Counted from the first letter of the stretch, positions 44,249 to 53,516 are shown. The stretch: 64,000 nt of DNA from Lachnospiraceae bacterium UBA7205 (GCA_002490665.1 DKUL01000001.1:1-64000), one strand, 5' to 3'. The notes: generated by a model from the letters alone, not told the origin. Translations and numbers: made by a program.

Positions 44249-45751
44249 TCAATCTATTGGATATGTCTTTAAATCCGGCAGCTCGTCGAGCGTGATGACA
44301 AGCTCGCTGTCATATGCCTTCTGGAGCATTGCCTTCTCGGTGTACTGCTCACTCAGGGCATAAATGGATGCATCCTTTGCGACAAACTCCCCGCCCCAGG
44401 TACAGAAAAATCCCCACATGGCGCCGTCCCGCACCAGAAGCTCCGGATCCGGCACGCAGCCATTTTCTGACAATACTGTCATTTTTGTGTCTGGTGTGTA
44501 CTGCACCGCCTCAAGATACTTGTTGACCTGTGAGCCGTAAACCTGTTCTCCCGGATAAATGTCTTCCCCGATTATGTCCACATATTCATCACCCGGGTAC
44601 CATTCCTTGTCCTGACCGTTCCATATCCATATCAGATTATTCACGCCATACTCGTTGGTCAGTTTATCATACAATAATATGTATAGCTTTTTATATGCCT
44701 CCGGGCCGCTTGCGCCCCACCAGAACCAGCCGCCTGATGCCTCATGGAGCGGCCGCCACAGCACCGGAACCCCTGCCTCCTGCAATACCAGAAGCTGCGC
44801 CGCGATTGCATCTATATCCGCCATCAGGAGGTTGTAGCCCTCCTCATCCTGACCGTTCATAATCTTTTCGAGGTCAATGCTGACAGATTCCGTGTTAAAG
44901 CCTTTCCACCAGATATCCTCCAGATACTTTTCAGGCACATTCCAGTGCCAGCAGAAAGTGACGATGCCGCCGTTTTCCCAGAACTGGATGGCATGCTCCG
45001 TCGCATGGCTTTCACTGCCGTTTGCCGCGCGCGAGGGAGAGTACTCAATAAAGTCAAGTCCGAGCACCGCCGGATATTTTCCCGTGGCTTTCTTGATGAC
45101 AGCCATCTCCTTGCCAAACTGCCCCTGGTCGCAGTACTGGCCGGACAGGACATTTTTTCCGTAAATATCCGCAAGGTAACGCATCAGGCGCTTTGCCTCG
45201 TCGGTCGCATTCTTGTTGACAAGCTCTGCCGACACCTGATAAATGCGCTCGTCAATCGGTTCCGAAGTCTGCACCACCAGTTTATCCAGCTTAATCCACC
45301 CCCAGTATTTCGACACCGCAATGTCGTGCGCGCCCGGTGTCAGGTAAACCCTTGAAATCACGGAATCTGCAAACGTCTCGGACTCCGTCGCTATCGTGCC
45401 CGCGCTGTTCCCATCGACAAGGACATAGTTTTCCTTGTATCCGCCCTCTGCCGCGCTGATAAAATGAAGGTCATAAAAGCCTTCCGTCTCAACGGCAACC
45501 TGAAAGGTACAGCTGTCATCATCATTCTCAAATCCCGATACATACCCCGGTTCCGAGGCTTCAGAAGCCTTCACTTTGCCGCTTAGCTGTGCGGCTTCCG
45601 CCTCATAGGTACCCACAACTTCAATGGTGGGTTTCCCTTCATTTTGGTTCTCATCCCTGCCGGGCTGCCCTGAAGATACGTTTTGGCATCCCGCTGCCTG
45701 CGACGCGACTGCTGCTGCCAGCAGCAATGCCGTTAATCTCTTTCTTTCCAT
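44249..45751 (-). CDS. Glycoside hydrolase family 26 beta-mannanase lipoprotein with CBM
   Basis: 500 residues. Lipobox QAAGC, an N-terminal CBM35/6-like module (about 45-165, YEAEAAQL ... VYLTPGAHDIAVSKYWGWIKLDKLVV), and the GH26 barrel with PLHEASGGWFWWG (acid/base Glu) and VLSENGCVPDP (nucleophile Glu). GH26 enzymes act mainly on beta-1,4-mannan. It heads the locus and is the best clue to the substrate. Confidence 0.93.
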   Translation of the reverse strand: MERKRLTALLLAAAVASQAAGCQNVSSGQPGRDENQNEGKPTIEVVGTYEAEAAQLSGKVKASEASEPGYVSGFENDDDSCTFQVAVETEGFYDLHFISAAEGGYKENYVLVDGNSAGTIATESETFADSVISRVYLTPGAHDIAVSKYWGWIKLDKLVVQTSEPIDERIYQVSAELVNKNATDEAKRLMRYLADIYGKNVLSGQYCDQGQFGKEMAVIKKATGKYPAVLGLDFIEYSPSRAANGSESHATEHAIQFWENGGIVTFCWHWNVPEKYLEDIWWKGFNTESVSIDLEKIMNGQDEEGYNLLMADIDAIAAQLLVLQEAGVPVLWRPLHEASGGWFWWGASGPEAYKKLYILLYDKLTNEYGVNNLIWIWNGQDKEWYPGDEYVDIIGEDIYPGEQVYGSQVNKYLEAVQYTPDTKMTVLSENGCVPDPELLVRDGAMWGFFCTWGGEFVAKDASIYALSEQYTEKAMLQKAYDSELVITLDELPDLKTYPID

Positions 45752-45832
45752 ATTTTCACAATACCTTTTTAACTTTTTTTAGCAATCGTAAAGTAAATTT
45801 TAAAATATTTTACTTTTGATTATAGCTATTTA

Positions 45833-45872
45833 TTAAGTAACTTTTTAGTGTTTGTTAAGTAACTTAATTATA
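45833..45872 (-). promoter_or_regulatory. Promoter and operator candidates of the glycan locus
   Basis: In the 400-bp gap before GH26, the minus strand has TATAAT (45867-45872) with a poor -35. Directly after it are two copies of AAGTTACTTAA (45833-45843 and 45855-45865), 22 bp apart, two helical turns. The second copy is a perfect 6-1-6 palindrome (45855-45867). Such phased copies at the start site suit a repressor. The remainder of the gap (45873-46070) is AT-rich with no gene I would support. Confidence 0.5.
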
Positions 45873-46073
45873 AACTATTTATGAACTTTTGCACTTTATT
45901 TTATTGACAAAAATAACCTATAATTGATTATCTTATGCATTTTAGACAATCAGACAAACTTCCTTTCGTATATTTGTGTGATATGCACAATAATACTTTT
46001 ATGTCGTTATACACTTATTACTTTATTAAAGCTAATTATTGGACAATTGTGACGATATGTCATTTAACATTTG

Positions 46074-46111
46074 GACAAAAAAAGAGACAGCTGTTCTTTT
46101 GCTGTCTCTTT
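46074..46111 (-). terminator. Terminator of the ftsH operon
   Basis: An 11-bp stem AAAGAGACAGC / GCTGTCTCTTT with a 9-nt loop; on the minus strand it continues into seven T. It lies 40 bp after the ftsH stop. Confidence 0.88.
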
Positions 46112-46151
46112 CATTGATTCCCTATTTTCCCATTTCACTGCAGCTTTTGTT

Positions 46152-47957
46152 TTACGCCTCAAATAGTGCCTCAAATTCCTCCCTGCCAATTTTCTCCTTT
46201 TCCAGAAGAAGCTCCGCGCAGGCATGGAGTATCTTTTCATGCTCGTGGATAATCCCCTTTGCCTTCCTGTAGCAGTCATCCACAATCGCTTTCACTTCAA
46301 TGTCAATCTGACCCGCAACGGTCTCGGAATGGCTCCTCGGGTGCGCAAGGTCGCGTCCGATAAAGACCTCGCTGTCCTCCTCGTCATAGTTAATCACGCC
46401 GATGTTGTCGGAAAATCCGTATTTTGTGACCATCGCCCGCGCGACCTTGGTCGCTTTCTTGATGTCACTCGAGGCTCCCGTGGTCACATCATCAAAAATG
46501 ATTTCCTCGGCGATACGTCCCCCAAGCGAAACCATGATATCCTGCAGCATCCTGCCCTTGGTGTTGAACATCTCATCCCGCTCCGGAAGCGGCATGGTGT
46601 AGCCGGCTGCGCCAAGCCCTGTCGGGATAATGGACACCGTGTAGACGGGTCCGACATCCGGAAGCACATGGAACAGTATCGCATGGCCTGCCTCATGGTA
46701 TGCGGTGATTTTCTTTTCCTTGTCCGATATAATGCGGCTCTTTTTCTCCGCGCCGATGCCAACCTTGATAAATGACTTCTTGATGTCCTCCTGCTGGATG
46801 AATGCCCTGTTCTCCTTTGCCGCATGGATTGCGGATTCATTCAGGAGGTTTTCAAGGTCCGCGCCGGTAAACCCTGCCGTGGTCTGTGCAACCTGTTTCA
46901 GGTCCACGTCCTCGGACAGCGGCTTGTTCCTCGCATGGACATTGAGGATTTCCTCACGCCCGCCCACATCCGGCGGGGAAACGGTTATCTTCCTGTCAAA
47001 GCGCCCCGGACGCAGAATTGCCGGGTCAAGGATATCGACACGGTTCGTGGCTGCCATCACGATAATGCCCTCGTTTGTGCCAAAACCATCCATCTCGACA
47101 AGCATCTGGTTCAATGTCTGCTCGCGCTCGTCATGGCCGCCGCCCATGCCGGTTCCGCGGCGTCTCGCCACCGCGTCAATCTCATCGATAAACACGATAC
47201 ACGGCGCGCTCTTTTTCGCCTCCGCAAAAAGGTCACGCACCCTTGATGCGCCGACCCCGACAAACATCTCCACGAAGTCAGAGCCTGAGATGGAGAAAAA
47301 CGGCACATTCGCCTCTCCCGCAACCGCCTTTGCAAGCAGCGTCTTACCAGTACCCGGCGCCCCCTCCAAAAGAACGCCCTTCGGAATCCGCGCCCCGACC
47401 TTGGTGTACTTGGACGGGTCTTTTAAGAAATCGACAATCTCCTCCAGATCCTCCTTCTCCTCGCGAAGCCCTGCCACATCCTTAAGGGTCACCTCACCCC
47501 CGGTCATCAGGCGCGCCCTGCTCTTCCCGAAATTCATCATTTTTCCGCCGCTGTTTCCGGAATTCTGCGCATTCATCATGCTGAACATAAACACGACGAC
47601 GACTAGCAGCATCAGCAGCGGAAGCAGCTCTGTGATAAACCAGTTTTCCTGCGGCACATCCTTCACAATCGGGTCAATATTGTAGCTTTTTACAAGCTCC
47701 TGTATTTCAACAACATCAGATACATAAAGGCTTCTCTGCTGATTGTCCTTCAGCGTAATGCGCAGCATACCTGTAGGCACCTGGGCATTGGGATGTATCT
47801 CCACATCGACAACCTGCCCCTCCTCCATCTCTTTCACAAACTGACCCTTTGTGTAGGAACCGCTGCTGCCGCTGTTGGTACTTGCCCATATCAATACCAG
47901 CACCAAAATCAATATAAATATAAACGTTAAATTAATTCCTTTTGCACCTTTTCCCAA
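46152..47957 (-). CDS. ftsH: ATP-dependent zinc metalloprotease FtsH
   Basis: About 601 residues. Two N-terminal membrane segments (about 10-30 and 110-130) with a small external domain between, AAA module with GAPGTGKT, FIDEID and the SRH (ATNRVDILDPAILRPGRFDR), and the protease zinc site HEAGH (about 425). It degrades misfolded membrane proteins and some regulators. A GTG at 47972 lacks a ribosome site; AGGAG lies 7 nt before TTG 47957, which I prefer. It follows hpt, the usual neighbour. Confidence 0.96.
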   Translation of the reverse strand: MGKGAKGINLTFIFILILVLVLIWASTNSGSSGSYTKGQFVKEMEEGQVVDVEIHPNAQVPTGMLRITLKDNQQRSLYVSDVVEIQELVKSYNIDPIVKDVPQENWFITELLPLLMLLVVVVFMFSMMNAQNSGNSGGKMMNFGKSRARLMTGGEVTLKDVAGLREEKEDLEEIVDFLKDPSKYTKVGARIPKGVLLEGAPGTGKTLLAKAVAGEANVPFFSISGSDFVEMFVGVGASRVRDLFAEAKKSAPCIVFIDEIDAVARRRGTGMGGGHDEREQTLNQMLVEMDGFGTNEGIIVMAATNRVDILDPAILRPGRFDRKITVSPPDVGGREEILNVHARNKPLSEDVDLKQVAQTTAGFTGADLENLLNESAIHAAKENRAFIQQEDIKKSFIKVGIGAEKKSRIISDKEKKITAYHEAGHAILFHVLPDVGPVYTVSIIPTGLGAAGYTMPLPERDEMFNTKGRMLQDIMVSLGGRIAEEIIFDDVTTGASSDIKKATKVARAMVTKYGFSDNIGVINYDEEDSEVFIGRDLAHPRSHSETVAGQIDIEVKAIVDDCYRKAKGIIHEHEKILHACAELLLEKEKIGREEFEALFEA

Positions 47958-48026
47958 TTTCTGTCTCCTCACTAATCTATATCATTAGGATCTGTTCCTT
48001 ATCCCCTGTCATGCCGGAAAATTTCC

Positions 48027-48551
48027 CTATTCCAGTTCAACCACACCGATATACGGCAGATTCCGGTACCGCTGGTCATAATCAAGACCGTAACCCACGA
48101 CAAACGCATCCGGTATCTCAAAGCCCTTATAGTCCACCTTTACGTCTACCACACGCCTGTCAGGTTTATCCAGCAGCGTACAGAGCTTCATGCTCCTTGG
48201 CCCGCGCTGTCCCAGAAGCTCAAGCAGATAGCTCAGCGTGCGCCCGGAATCCACAATATCTTCCACCACGATAACGTCCTTGTCATGAAGCGGTTCATCC
48301 AAGTCCTTGACAATCTTGACAATCCCGCTCGACTTCGTACTGCCGCCATAGCTTGAGACGGACATGAAATCCAGCGATACCGGTACGGTAATGCGCTTTG
48401 CAAGCTCACACATAAAAAAGCTGCCGCCCTTGAGCACGCATACAAGGTGAACCTGCCTGCCTTCATAGTCGCGGCTTATCTCGTCGCCTATCTGTTTGAT
48501 TCGGGCATCCACCTCGTCCTCCGTCAACAAGACCCTGATTTTTTCAGCCAT
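48027..48551 (-). CDS. hpt: Hypoxanthine phosphoribosyltransferase
   Basis: 174 residues, the standard length. The PRPP-binding signature VIVVEDIVDSGRTLSYL and the flexible-loop SVSSYGGSTKSSG are present. It salvages hypoxanthine and guanine. It lies between tilS and ftsH, an arrangement conserved in Bacillota. Confidence 0.95.
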   Translation of the reverse strand: MAEKIRVLLTEDEVDARIKQIGDEISRDYEGRQVHLVCVLKGGSFFMCELAKRITVPVSLDFMSVSSYGGSTKSSGIVKIVKDLDEPLHDKDVIVVEDIVDSGRTLSYLLELLGQRGPRSMKLCTLLDKPDRRVVDVKVDYKGFEIPDAFVVGYGLDYDQRYRNLPYIGVVELE

Positions 48552-48563
48552 TTTTGTTCCTCC

Positions 48564-50030
48564 TTAGTGTCCCGCGCATTCCCCCGCCTGCTGCTCTTCA
48601 TCCTCAAATGTAAGACATAATATCCTTGTAGTATTTTCACTGATTTTGTAGTGGCTGCTGATCCGCTGTCCCACAACCCAGACCACATGGCTGCCATCAG
48701 CCACAAGCCAGGTACGTCCCCGCTCTTCCTGCGGTATTTTATGATCAATAAAATACTTTTTCAGGGTTTTGCGCTGATTCATTGCATTTACTGTCAGATA
48801 ATCGCCCTGTCTGCGGGTTCTTATGACAATACTATCTTTTATTTTATCATAATCTATCCATTTCGTATACTTATTTTGTGGAATATTTTGCATGTCCGCA
48901 CCAATATCGGTGTTTGTCACAAATGTAGCACTGATTTTTTGGTGTGAGTTGAGTATAATTTCTATCCGCTCACCTGTTCCAGGCGCCGTCACCATCTCCT
49001 GCGGCACCATAACTTCGTGTAAGGCAGTCTCCTGCGGCAGCTTTTCTGTCGCCCTGTAGATACAGACCCCCATATAATCACGCTTTGCGCACAGATTATA
49101 TGGAAGCATGACCTCCTTTCCACACTGCCTGTTCATAAGCCCGCACACCTGTCCGACATGGACTGCCTCCAGGTTCCTTCTGCCGCCTGCCGCGTCTGAC
49201 AGAACCTCCATGACCACATATCCCTGTATCGTGGCATGGAGCAGGAAAAACGGTTCCCTGTCAATGTGATATTTTGTTATATTTCCATTCTCTGTAGTGA
49301 CACGCACACAGGCATGATATCCCTGCCTTGTGATGTCCTCTATCAAATCATATGCCTCACTTACCCGCCCGCATGCATTGCTGATGTGGTTTATGGCTGC
49401 CGGGCTGATTTCCTTCACCGCTGCCGCCAGTATGTGGTGGCGTATGATGTTCCTTGAATAATTATCCTCCAAATTCGTGCTGTCTATACAATATCTTATC
49501 CCTCTCCCCTGCAAAAATGCCTCGATTTCACTTCGCTCAAGGCAGAGCAGCGGCCGGATGACCTTGTCCCGCACAGGCGGGATTCCTGTCAGACCCTTGA
49601 GCGCGGTTCCGCGGAACAGATGAAACAGGAATGTCTCACAGCTGTCATTTTTGTTGTGTGCAATGGCAATCCTGCCCTTCCTGTCACCAAGTTCCCTGTA
49701 AAACGCCGCATACCGCACGTTGCGCCCTGCCTCCTCAGTGGAAAGGCGGAGTGTTCCTGCCAGCGCTTCCACATCTTCCTCGACGAGCGTGAACGCAATG
49801 CCGTTTGCGCGGCAGAGCTGTTCCACGTACATGGCGTCCGCCGCGGCGTCTGACCGTATCAGGTGGTTGACGTGCACCACCCTGATTTCCATGGGAATCA
49901 CTTTGCTGATTTCCAGGAGCATGATAAAAAGACATACGGAATCAGCGCCGCCGGATACCCCCGCCACGACGCAGTCCCCCTCGTCAATCATATGGTACTC
50001 CCTGATATACCGTATCACCCTGTTTATCAT
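48564..50030 (-). CDS. tilS: tRNA(Ile) lysidine synthetase
   Basis: 488 residues. The PP-loop SGGADS at 26-31 and the downstream HNKNDSCETFLFHLFRGTALKGLTGIPP are characteristic. The C-terminal domain (about 390-480) is present, so this is the long form. It modifies C34 of the CAU-anticodon tRNA to read AUA. It precedes hpt by 12 bp. Confidence 0.95.
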   Translation of the reverse strand: MINRVIRYIREYHMIDEGDCVVAGVSGGADSVCLFIMLLEISKVIPMEIRVVHVNHLIRSDAAADAMYVEQLCRANGIAFTLVEEDVEALAGTLRLSTEEAGRNVRYAAFYRELGDRKGRIAIAHNKNDSCETFLFHLFRGTALKGLTGIPPVRDKVIRPLLCLERSEIEAFLQGRGIRYCIDSTNLEDNYSRNIIRHHILAAAVKEISPAAINHISNACGRVSEAYDLIEDITRQGYHACVRVTTENGNITKYHIDREPFFLLHATIQGYVVMEVLSDAAGGRRNLEAVHVGQVCGLMNRQCGKEVMLPYNLCAKRDYMGVCIYRATEKLPQETALHEVMVPQEMVTAPGTGERIEIILNSHQKISATFVTNTDIGADMQNIPQNKYTKWIDYDKIKDSIVIRTRRQGDYLTVNAMNQRKTLKKYFIDHKIPQEERGRTWLVADGSHVVWVVGQRISSHYKISENTTRILCLTFEDEEQQAGECAGH

Positions 50031-50051
50031 TTGTGGCCCCCTTGTACACTT

Positions 50052-51320
50052 TCAAAAATCCATGCGTTTTTTCATCATACACGCCAGCACTGTCATGTCG
50101 TCCCTGATGCGTCCGCCCTGGCAGTTGATTGCGCACTGGAGAATATAGTCCGACATCTCCTTTGGATTTGCTATATTCGTCTTGGCAATCAGTTCCCTGA
50201 GCCTGCCTGCCGATTCCGTGTCTATCGCATCCGAAATACCGTCCGACACCATAATCAGCATGTCCGTGTCGGCAAGCTTCAAAACCTGTGTCATGGGGCT
50301 AAGCTCCTCCATGCTGCCGAGCGGAAGCGTGTCCGCCGCCACCTCGTCCACACGGTTTCCGCGCTTGACATAGCTTGGCGCGGCGCCTGCCTTGATAAAC
50401 TCGGCATCGCCTGTCAGCAGGTTGACGGCGCAGACATCCAGCGTCGTGAGGTTAGCGCCCGCATTCTGTGAGGCAATGGCGCTGTTCACCATCGCAAATG
50501 CCTTTTCTTTCTGAAATCCTGCTTCCAGAAAACGCTCCATAAACTCGATGACTGCCTGACTGTCCTTGCACGCCTGCGCACCGCTCCCCATGCCGTCCGC
50601 TATCATCACAACGACCTGACTCTGATTATATTCCTCCATCGAGAAATTGTCACCTGAAATTTTTTCATCCTCCCTGACTGCCCGTGATATCGCGCTAATC
50701 ACGGTATACCGCGGCTCGTCTTCATATATAAATGTGTTGAATCCGCGCTCAATCACCTGCGCACTCTCACCCGACACTACCAGCTTCCTGTTGTAAAAAG
50801 CAGACAGATAGTCCCCGAGCACGCTTGCGGACACCGTATGCCTGCCTATGACCCGCGCCTCGATGCTAATCCTGTTTCCGGGATTGCCATCCATCATGCT
50901 TCCGTAGCCGCCTGCCATGCCGCCCTCTATAAATATCATCTCGCGCACCACAATTCCCTGTCTGCGCAGATACTGCATCAGTGCCTTTCTCTTATGCTCC
51001 ATGGGCAGGCTGACATGCACAACCGTGTCCGCCACGTCCGCAAAAGCGCCTGATATCTCGTCCAGGTGGTTTGCGAACACCTCCTTGGTCTCCTGAAGCT
51101 GCTTCTGGTAAAGCATGTCCTTTCTGTCGTCGCAGATGCCGGCCTCATCCGGAATCCCGCGGTAGAGCTTTGCCAGCTCCTCATACGTCTCTGCCAGGCA
51201 GTACAGCTTTCTCTTGCTATAACCGTTAAACAGATAACCCTCTACAATGCCCGATTTATTTTCCGCCTCTTTTGAGGCGCCGAATATTCCAATTTTTGGT
51301 GCCCTGACCTTTAACATCAT
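50052..51320 (-). CDS. spoIIE: SpoIIE-type PP2C phosphatase, short form without membrane domain
   Basis: 422 residues with the complete PP2C part (VVVMIADGMGSGAQA, LDVCAVNLLTGDAEFIKAGAAPSYV, MVSDGISDAI, RDDMTVLACMM) and the preceding regulatory segment. SpoIIE of Bacillus carries ten membrane helices in front; none is encoded here, and the first codons follow a good GGAGG. It should dephosphorylate SpoIIAA to activate sigma-F, but its septum targeting must differ, or it is a paralogue. The position between tilS and divIC is that of spoIIE. Confidence 0.85.
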   Translation of the reverse strand: MMLKVRAPKIGIFGASKEAENKSGIVEGYLFNGYSKRKLYCLAETYEELAKLYRGIPDEAGICDDRKDMLYQKQLQETKEVFANHLDEISGAFADVADTVVHVSLPMEHKRKALMQYLRRQGIVVREMIFIEGGMAGGYGSMMDGNPGNRISIEARVIGRHTVSASVLGDYLSAFYNRKLVVSGESAQVIERGFNTFIYEDEPRYTVISAISRAVREDEKISGDNFSMEEYNQSQVVVMIADGMGSGAQACKDSQAVIEFMERFLEAGFQKEKAFAMVNSAIASQNAGANLTTLDVCAVNLLTGDAEFIKAGAAPSYVKRGNRVDEVAADTLPLGSMEELSPMTQVLKLADTDMLIMVSDGISDAIDTESAGRLRELIAKTNIANPKEMSDYILQCAINCQGGRIRDDMTVLACMMKKRMDF

Positions 51321-51460
51321 CTTAGACCTCCCCTAAATGTATTATGCTGCTTTCATTATAGTATAAAAGGGTGTCCCATCATTTTTTGTCAAACTTGTGC
51401 ACTGTTTTCCGATTTTTTATTGACAATAATCGATATCTTCCCCTGCATGGGGCTGTGCAT

Positions 51461-51511
51461 GAAAAAAGAACCGCCACAGGATAAGGGGCAGTCCCCAGGT
51501 CCAATAGCGGT
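51461..51511 (-). terminator. Terminator between divIC and spoIIE
   Basis: An outer ACCGC/GCGGT stem (51507-51511 with 51470-51474) encloses GGGG/CCCC; on the minus strand it is followed by six T (51462-51467). It begins 19 bp after the divIC stop. The adjoining GCATGGGGCTGTGCAT (51445-51460) resembles 25820-25832. Confidence 0.65.
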
Positions 51512-51529
51512 GCATATACGAATCAGTTC

Positions 51530-51868
51530 CTAATCAGCCTCCTGGAAGATAATCTCATTTTCATATACCAGCCCAAGCTTATCCTTGGCAACTTCCTCGG
51601 CGTATTTCTTTGTCTTGGTATAGGTGGCAAACGCCTCAAGCTCCTCAGCCCTTGCCGTCTCTGCCTCTATCAGCTCCATAAGCTCACGCTCCCTCGCCGC
51701 GTACTGCTGTTCCTTCTGCGTCAGGGAAATCGAGTTGACGCCGACAACGCCGGTCATAATCATAATGGCAATCACGGCAACAGTCATGCCAAGGCGGTTT
51801 TCATTTCTGGTGCGGAGGAACTCCGGCGTTCTTCTTCGTTTTGCCTTTTTCTTTTTTCGCTTTGCCAT
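51530..51868 (-). CDS. divIC: Septum formation initiator DivIC/FtsB
   Basis: 112 residues: a lysine/arginine-rich cytoplasmic tail, one membrane segment (about 28-48), then a coiled coil (QKEQQYAARERELMELIEAETARAEELEAF) and the DivIC C-terminus (YAEEVAKDKLGLVYENEIIF). It belongs to the FtsL-DivIB complex at the septum. It overlaps yabQ by 68 bp. Confidence 0.9.
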   Translation of the reverse strand: MAKRKKKKAKRRRTPEFLRTRNENRLGMTVAVIAIMIMTGVVGVNSISLTQKEQQYAARERELMELIEAETARAEELEAFATYTKTKKYAEEVAKDKLGLVYENEIIFQEAD

Positions 51869-52382
51869 GTCTCGTTTCCCCCTTTCTTCCCTGTGCCTTC
51901 TTTTGGCGGCACATTATAATATTATGCTGAAATGTCTTGCACGTCAATCTGCATTTTTGATAAAAAAGAACTTTTTTATCATGCAATTTTACAACGGCTT
52001 TTTTCACCGGACGAAACATTTTTTTCAGCTTTTGCATGGCCTTCCCTATCATGCGGAAGAAGCTGCCTATTGTTTTGTCGATGACAACATAGCTGAACCG
52101 GACAAAAAAACGCCCCAGTGTCGCGACATAGACAAGCATACCGACTGCCGCGCCAAGCACTGCCGCAAAACGTATCACACCATTATTTCCATAGTACAAA
52201 AGTGCAAAGCTGATGCCAAAGCAGACTGCCCAGTAAAGGATATCCTCAAGGTCAACAGCAAGCCTGCCATGTCTTATCAAACGTCGGAACAGCCTGAAAA
52301 TATCGTATAGGAATGCCATGCCTGCACCTGTCAGAACGGACGCCAGCCAAAAATTCCACTCTCTGATTATATCTGCACTCAT
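51801..52382 (-). CDS. yabQ: Spore cortex protein YabQ
   Basis: 193 residues, with the YabQ start (NFWLASVLTGAGMAFLYDIFRLFRR) and about four membrane segments to residue 100, then a long basic tail that overlaps divIC. YabQ is needed for cortex synthesis in sporulating Bacillota. The tail is lysine-rich and could be partly dispensable. Confidence 0.88.
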   Translation of the reverse strand: MSADIIREWNFWLASVLTGAGMAFLYDIFRLFRRLIRHGRLAVDLEDILYWAVCFGISFALLYYGNNGVIRFAAVLGAAVGMLVYVATLGRFFVRFSYVVIDKTIGSFFRMIGKAMQKLKKMFRPVKKAVVKLHDKKVLFYQKCRLTCKTFQHNIIMCRQKKAQGRKGETRHGKAKKEKGKTKKNAGVPPHQK

Positions 52383-52693
52383 TAACCAAACAGGCGTGTA
52401 AGCAGCCCCTCTCCTTTTTTTGCCAGTGTACTTTTTTCGGAGTAGGTAAATGCATCCACCCTGCCGTCCACGTCCGCCTCTCCCTTTTCCAGGTTCAGCC
52501 GGCTCACATGCAGGTTATTTCCCTTAATGGAAAGCATCCCGTCCACGGTCTCCATCAATATGTTGTTTTCATCGAAGGAATGTACCTCCACTACCCCCGT
52601 TATCTTACAATCCCGGCGCTGTTCCATGCTGAATCGGTGTTTTCCGATGCCTGCACTGTTATTTGCATTCCTGTTTTCCACGCTGCCTGTCAT
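52382..52693 (-). CDS. yabP: Sporulation protein YabP
   Basis: About 103 residues with the YabP/YqfC domain (RRDCKITGVVEVHSFDENNILMETVDGMLSIKGNNLHVSRLNLEKGEADVDGRVDAFTYS). It is required for spore cortex assembly together with YabQ, with which it overlaps by one base. The start is placed at ATG 52693 behind AAAGGGG; ATG 52714 lacks a ribosome site. Confidence 0.9.
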   Translation of the reverse strand: MTGSVENRNANNSAGIGKHRFSMEQRRDCKITGVVEVHSFDENNILMETVDGMLSIKGNNLHVSRLNLEKGEADVDGRVDAFTYSEKSTLAKKGEGLLTRLFG

Positions 52694-52761
52694 AAAAGAC
52701 GCCCCTTTCCCCATATCAAAACGTACACATTACATAGTATGGGAAAAGGGGCACGGATATT

Positions 52762-53001
52762 CTAAATATATCTGAAAAGTTCTTTTGCGTCGTCTTTTTT
52801 GACCGTCTCCTGCACATCAAGGATTTCCACGCGGACGTCCTTATTGCCAAACTGAATGGTAAGGATATCCCCCGCCTTGACGTTTGTGGATGCCTTCGCA
52901 GGCTTGTCATTGACAAGCACGCGCCCTGCGTCACATGCCTCGTTTGCCACCGTGCGCCTCTTGATGATGCGCGATACCTTTAAATACTTGTCCAGTCTCA
53001 T
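52762..53001 (-). CDS. S4-domain RNA-binding protein RlbA/YabR-neighbour (Hsp15-like)
   Basis: 79 residues, a minimal S4 domain (MRLDKYLKVSRIIKRRTVANEACDAGRVLVNDKPAKASTNVKAGDILTIQF). It probably binds stalled 50S subunits or rRNA. Start at ATG 53001, 10 nt after GGAGG. It sits between HU and yabP, a typical arrangement. Confidence 0.9.
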   Translation of the reverse strand: MRLDKYLKVSRIIKRRTVANEACDAGRVLVNDKPAKASTNVKAGDILTIQFGNKDVRVEILDVQETVKKDDAKELFRYI

Positions 53002-53066
53002 AATAATCAATCCTCCATTCCCTTCCCGTCCTTCTTACCCGGACAGGGAAATGCCCCCAAACGCAA

Positions 53067-53092
53067 ACAACCGATGAATACTCATCGGTTGT
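53067..53092 (-). terminator. Stem-loop after the HU gene
   Basis: A perfect 11-bp stem ACAACCGATGA / TCATCGGTTGT with a 4-nt loop begins 13 bp after the HU stop. The T-run after it on the minus strand is short (TTTGCG), so it may be a moderate terminator that lets some transcript reach the next gene. Confidence 0.65.
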
Positions 53093-53104
53093 CACAGGGA
53101 ACAA

Positions 53105-53380
53105 TTATCTGTTTACCTCATCCTTTAATGCCTTGCCCGGCTTGAACTTCGGCGACTTGGATGCTGCAATCTTCATCGTCTCGCCAGTCTGGGGATTTCT
53201 GCCCTCTCTTGCAGCTCTCTCGGAAACCTCAAATGTACCAAATCCAACCAGCTGAATCTTCTCGCCTTTCTTTAATTCCTTAGCAACAACCTCAGTGAAA
53301 GCTGTGAGCGCCTTCTCTGCATCCTTCTTTGTCATGTCTGCCTGCTCAGCCATAGCAGCAACTAATTCTGTTTTGTTCAT
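53105..53380 (-). CDS. hup: DNA-binding protein HU
   Basis: 91 residues, standard HU length: MNKTELVAAMAEQADMTKKDAEKALTAF, the GFGTFEVSERAAREGRNPQTGE beta-arm and the K-rich end. Bends and compacts DNA as a dimer. GAGGAGG precedes the start, and a consensus promoter lies 100 bp upstream, so it is a highly expressed single gene. Confidence 0.97.
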   Translation of the reverse strand: MNKTELVAAMAEQADMTKKDAEKALTAFTEVVAKELKKGEKIQLVGFGTFEVSERAAREGRNPQTGETMKIAASKSPKFKPGKALKDEVNR

Positions 53381-53487
53381 TGTGAACTCCTCCTCTTGTT
53401 TTCAGTAGATAAATGAGTACAATAGCTTCCATTACCCGAAATGCCCTATTGTCTCGAAGCATCACGCCGTTTCGACGCCTATATCTA

Positions 53488-53516
53488 TTTATAGGCGAAA
53501 AGACAATGTTTGTCAA
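53488..53516 (-). promoter_or_regulatory. HU promoter
   Basis: TTGACA (53511-53516), 17 bp, TATAAA (53488-53493) on the minus strand. A dyad CGCCTATA / TATAGGCG (53476-53483 and 53490-53497) overlaps the -10 and could be an operator. The start codon is about 100 nt further on. Confidence 0.85.

Noticed and set aside
26532..45751. A missing ABC ATPase gene as sign of decay
   Set aside because: CUT1 importers in Bacillota commonly share one ATPase encoded elsewhere.
45935..46117. 60-codon open frame before the ftsH terminator
   Set aside because: No ribosome site, AT-rich composition, and it overlaps the terminator hairpin.
46705..47685. 326-codon frame opposite ftsH
   Set aside because: Antisense shadow of a highly conserved gene with GC-rich third positions.
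51321..51529. Frameshifted membrane part of spoIIE
   Set aside because: The gap is only 209 bp and contains a terminator; no hydrophobic coding stretch in any frame.
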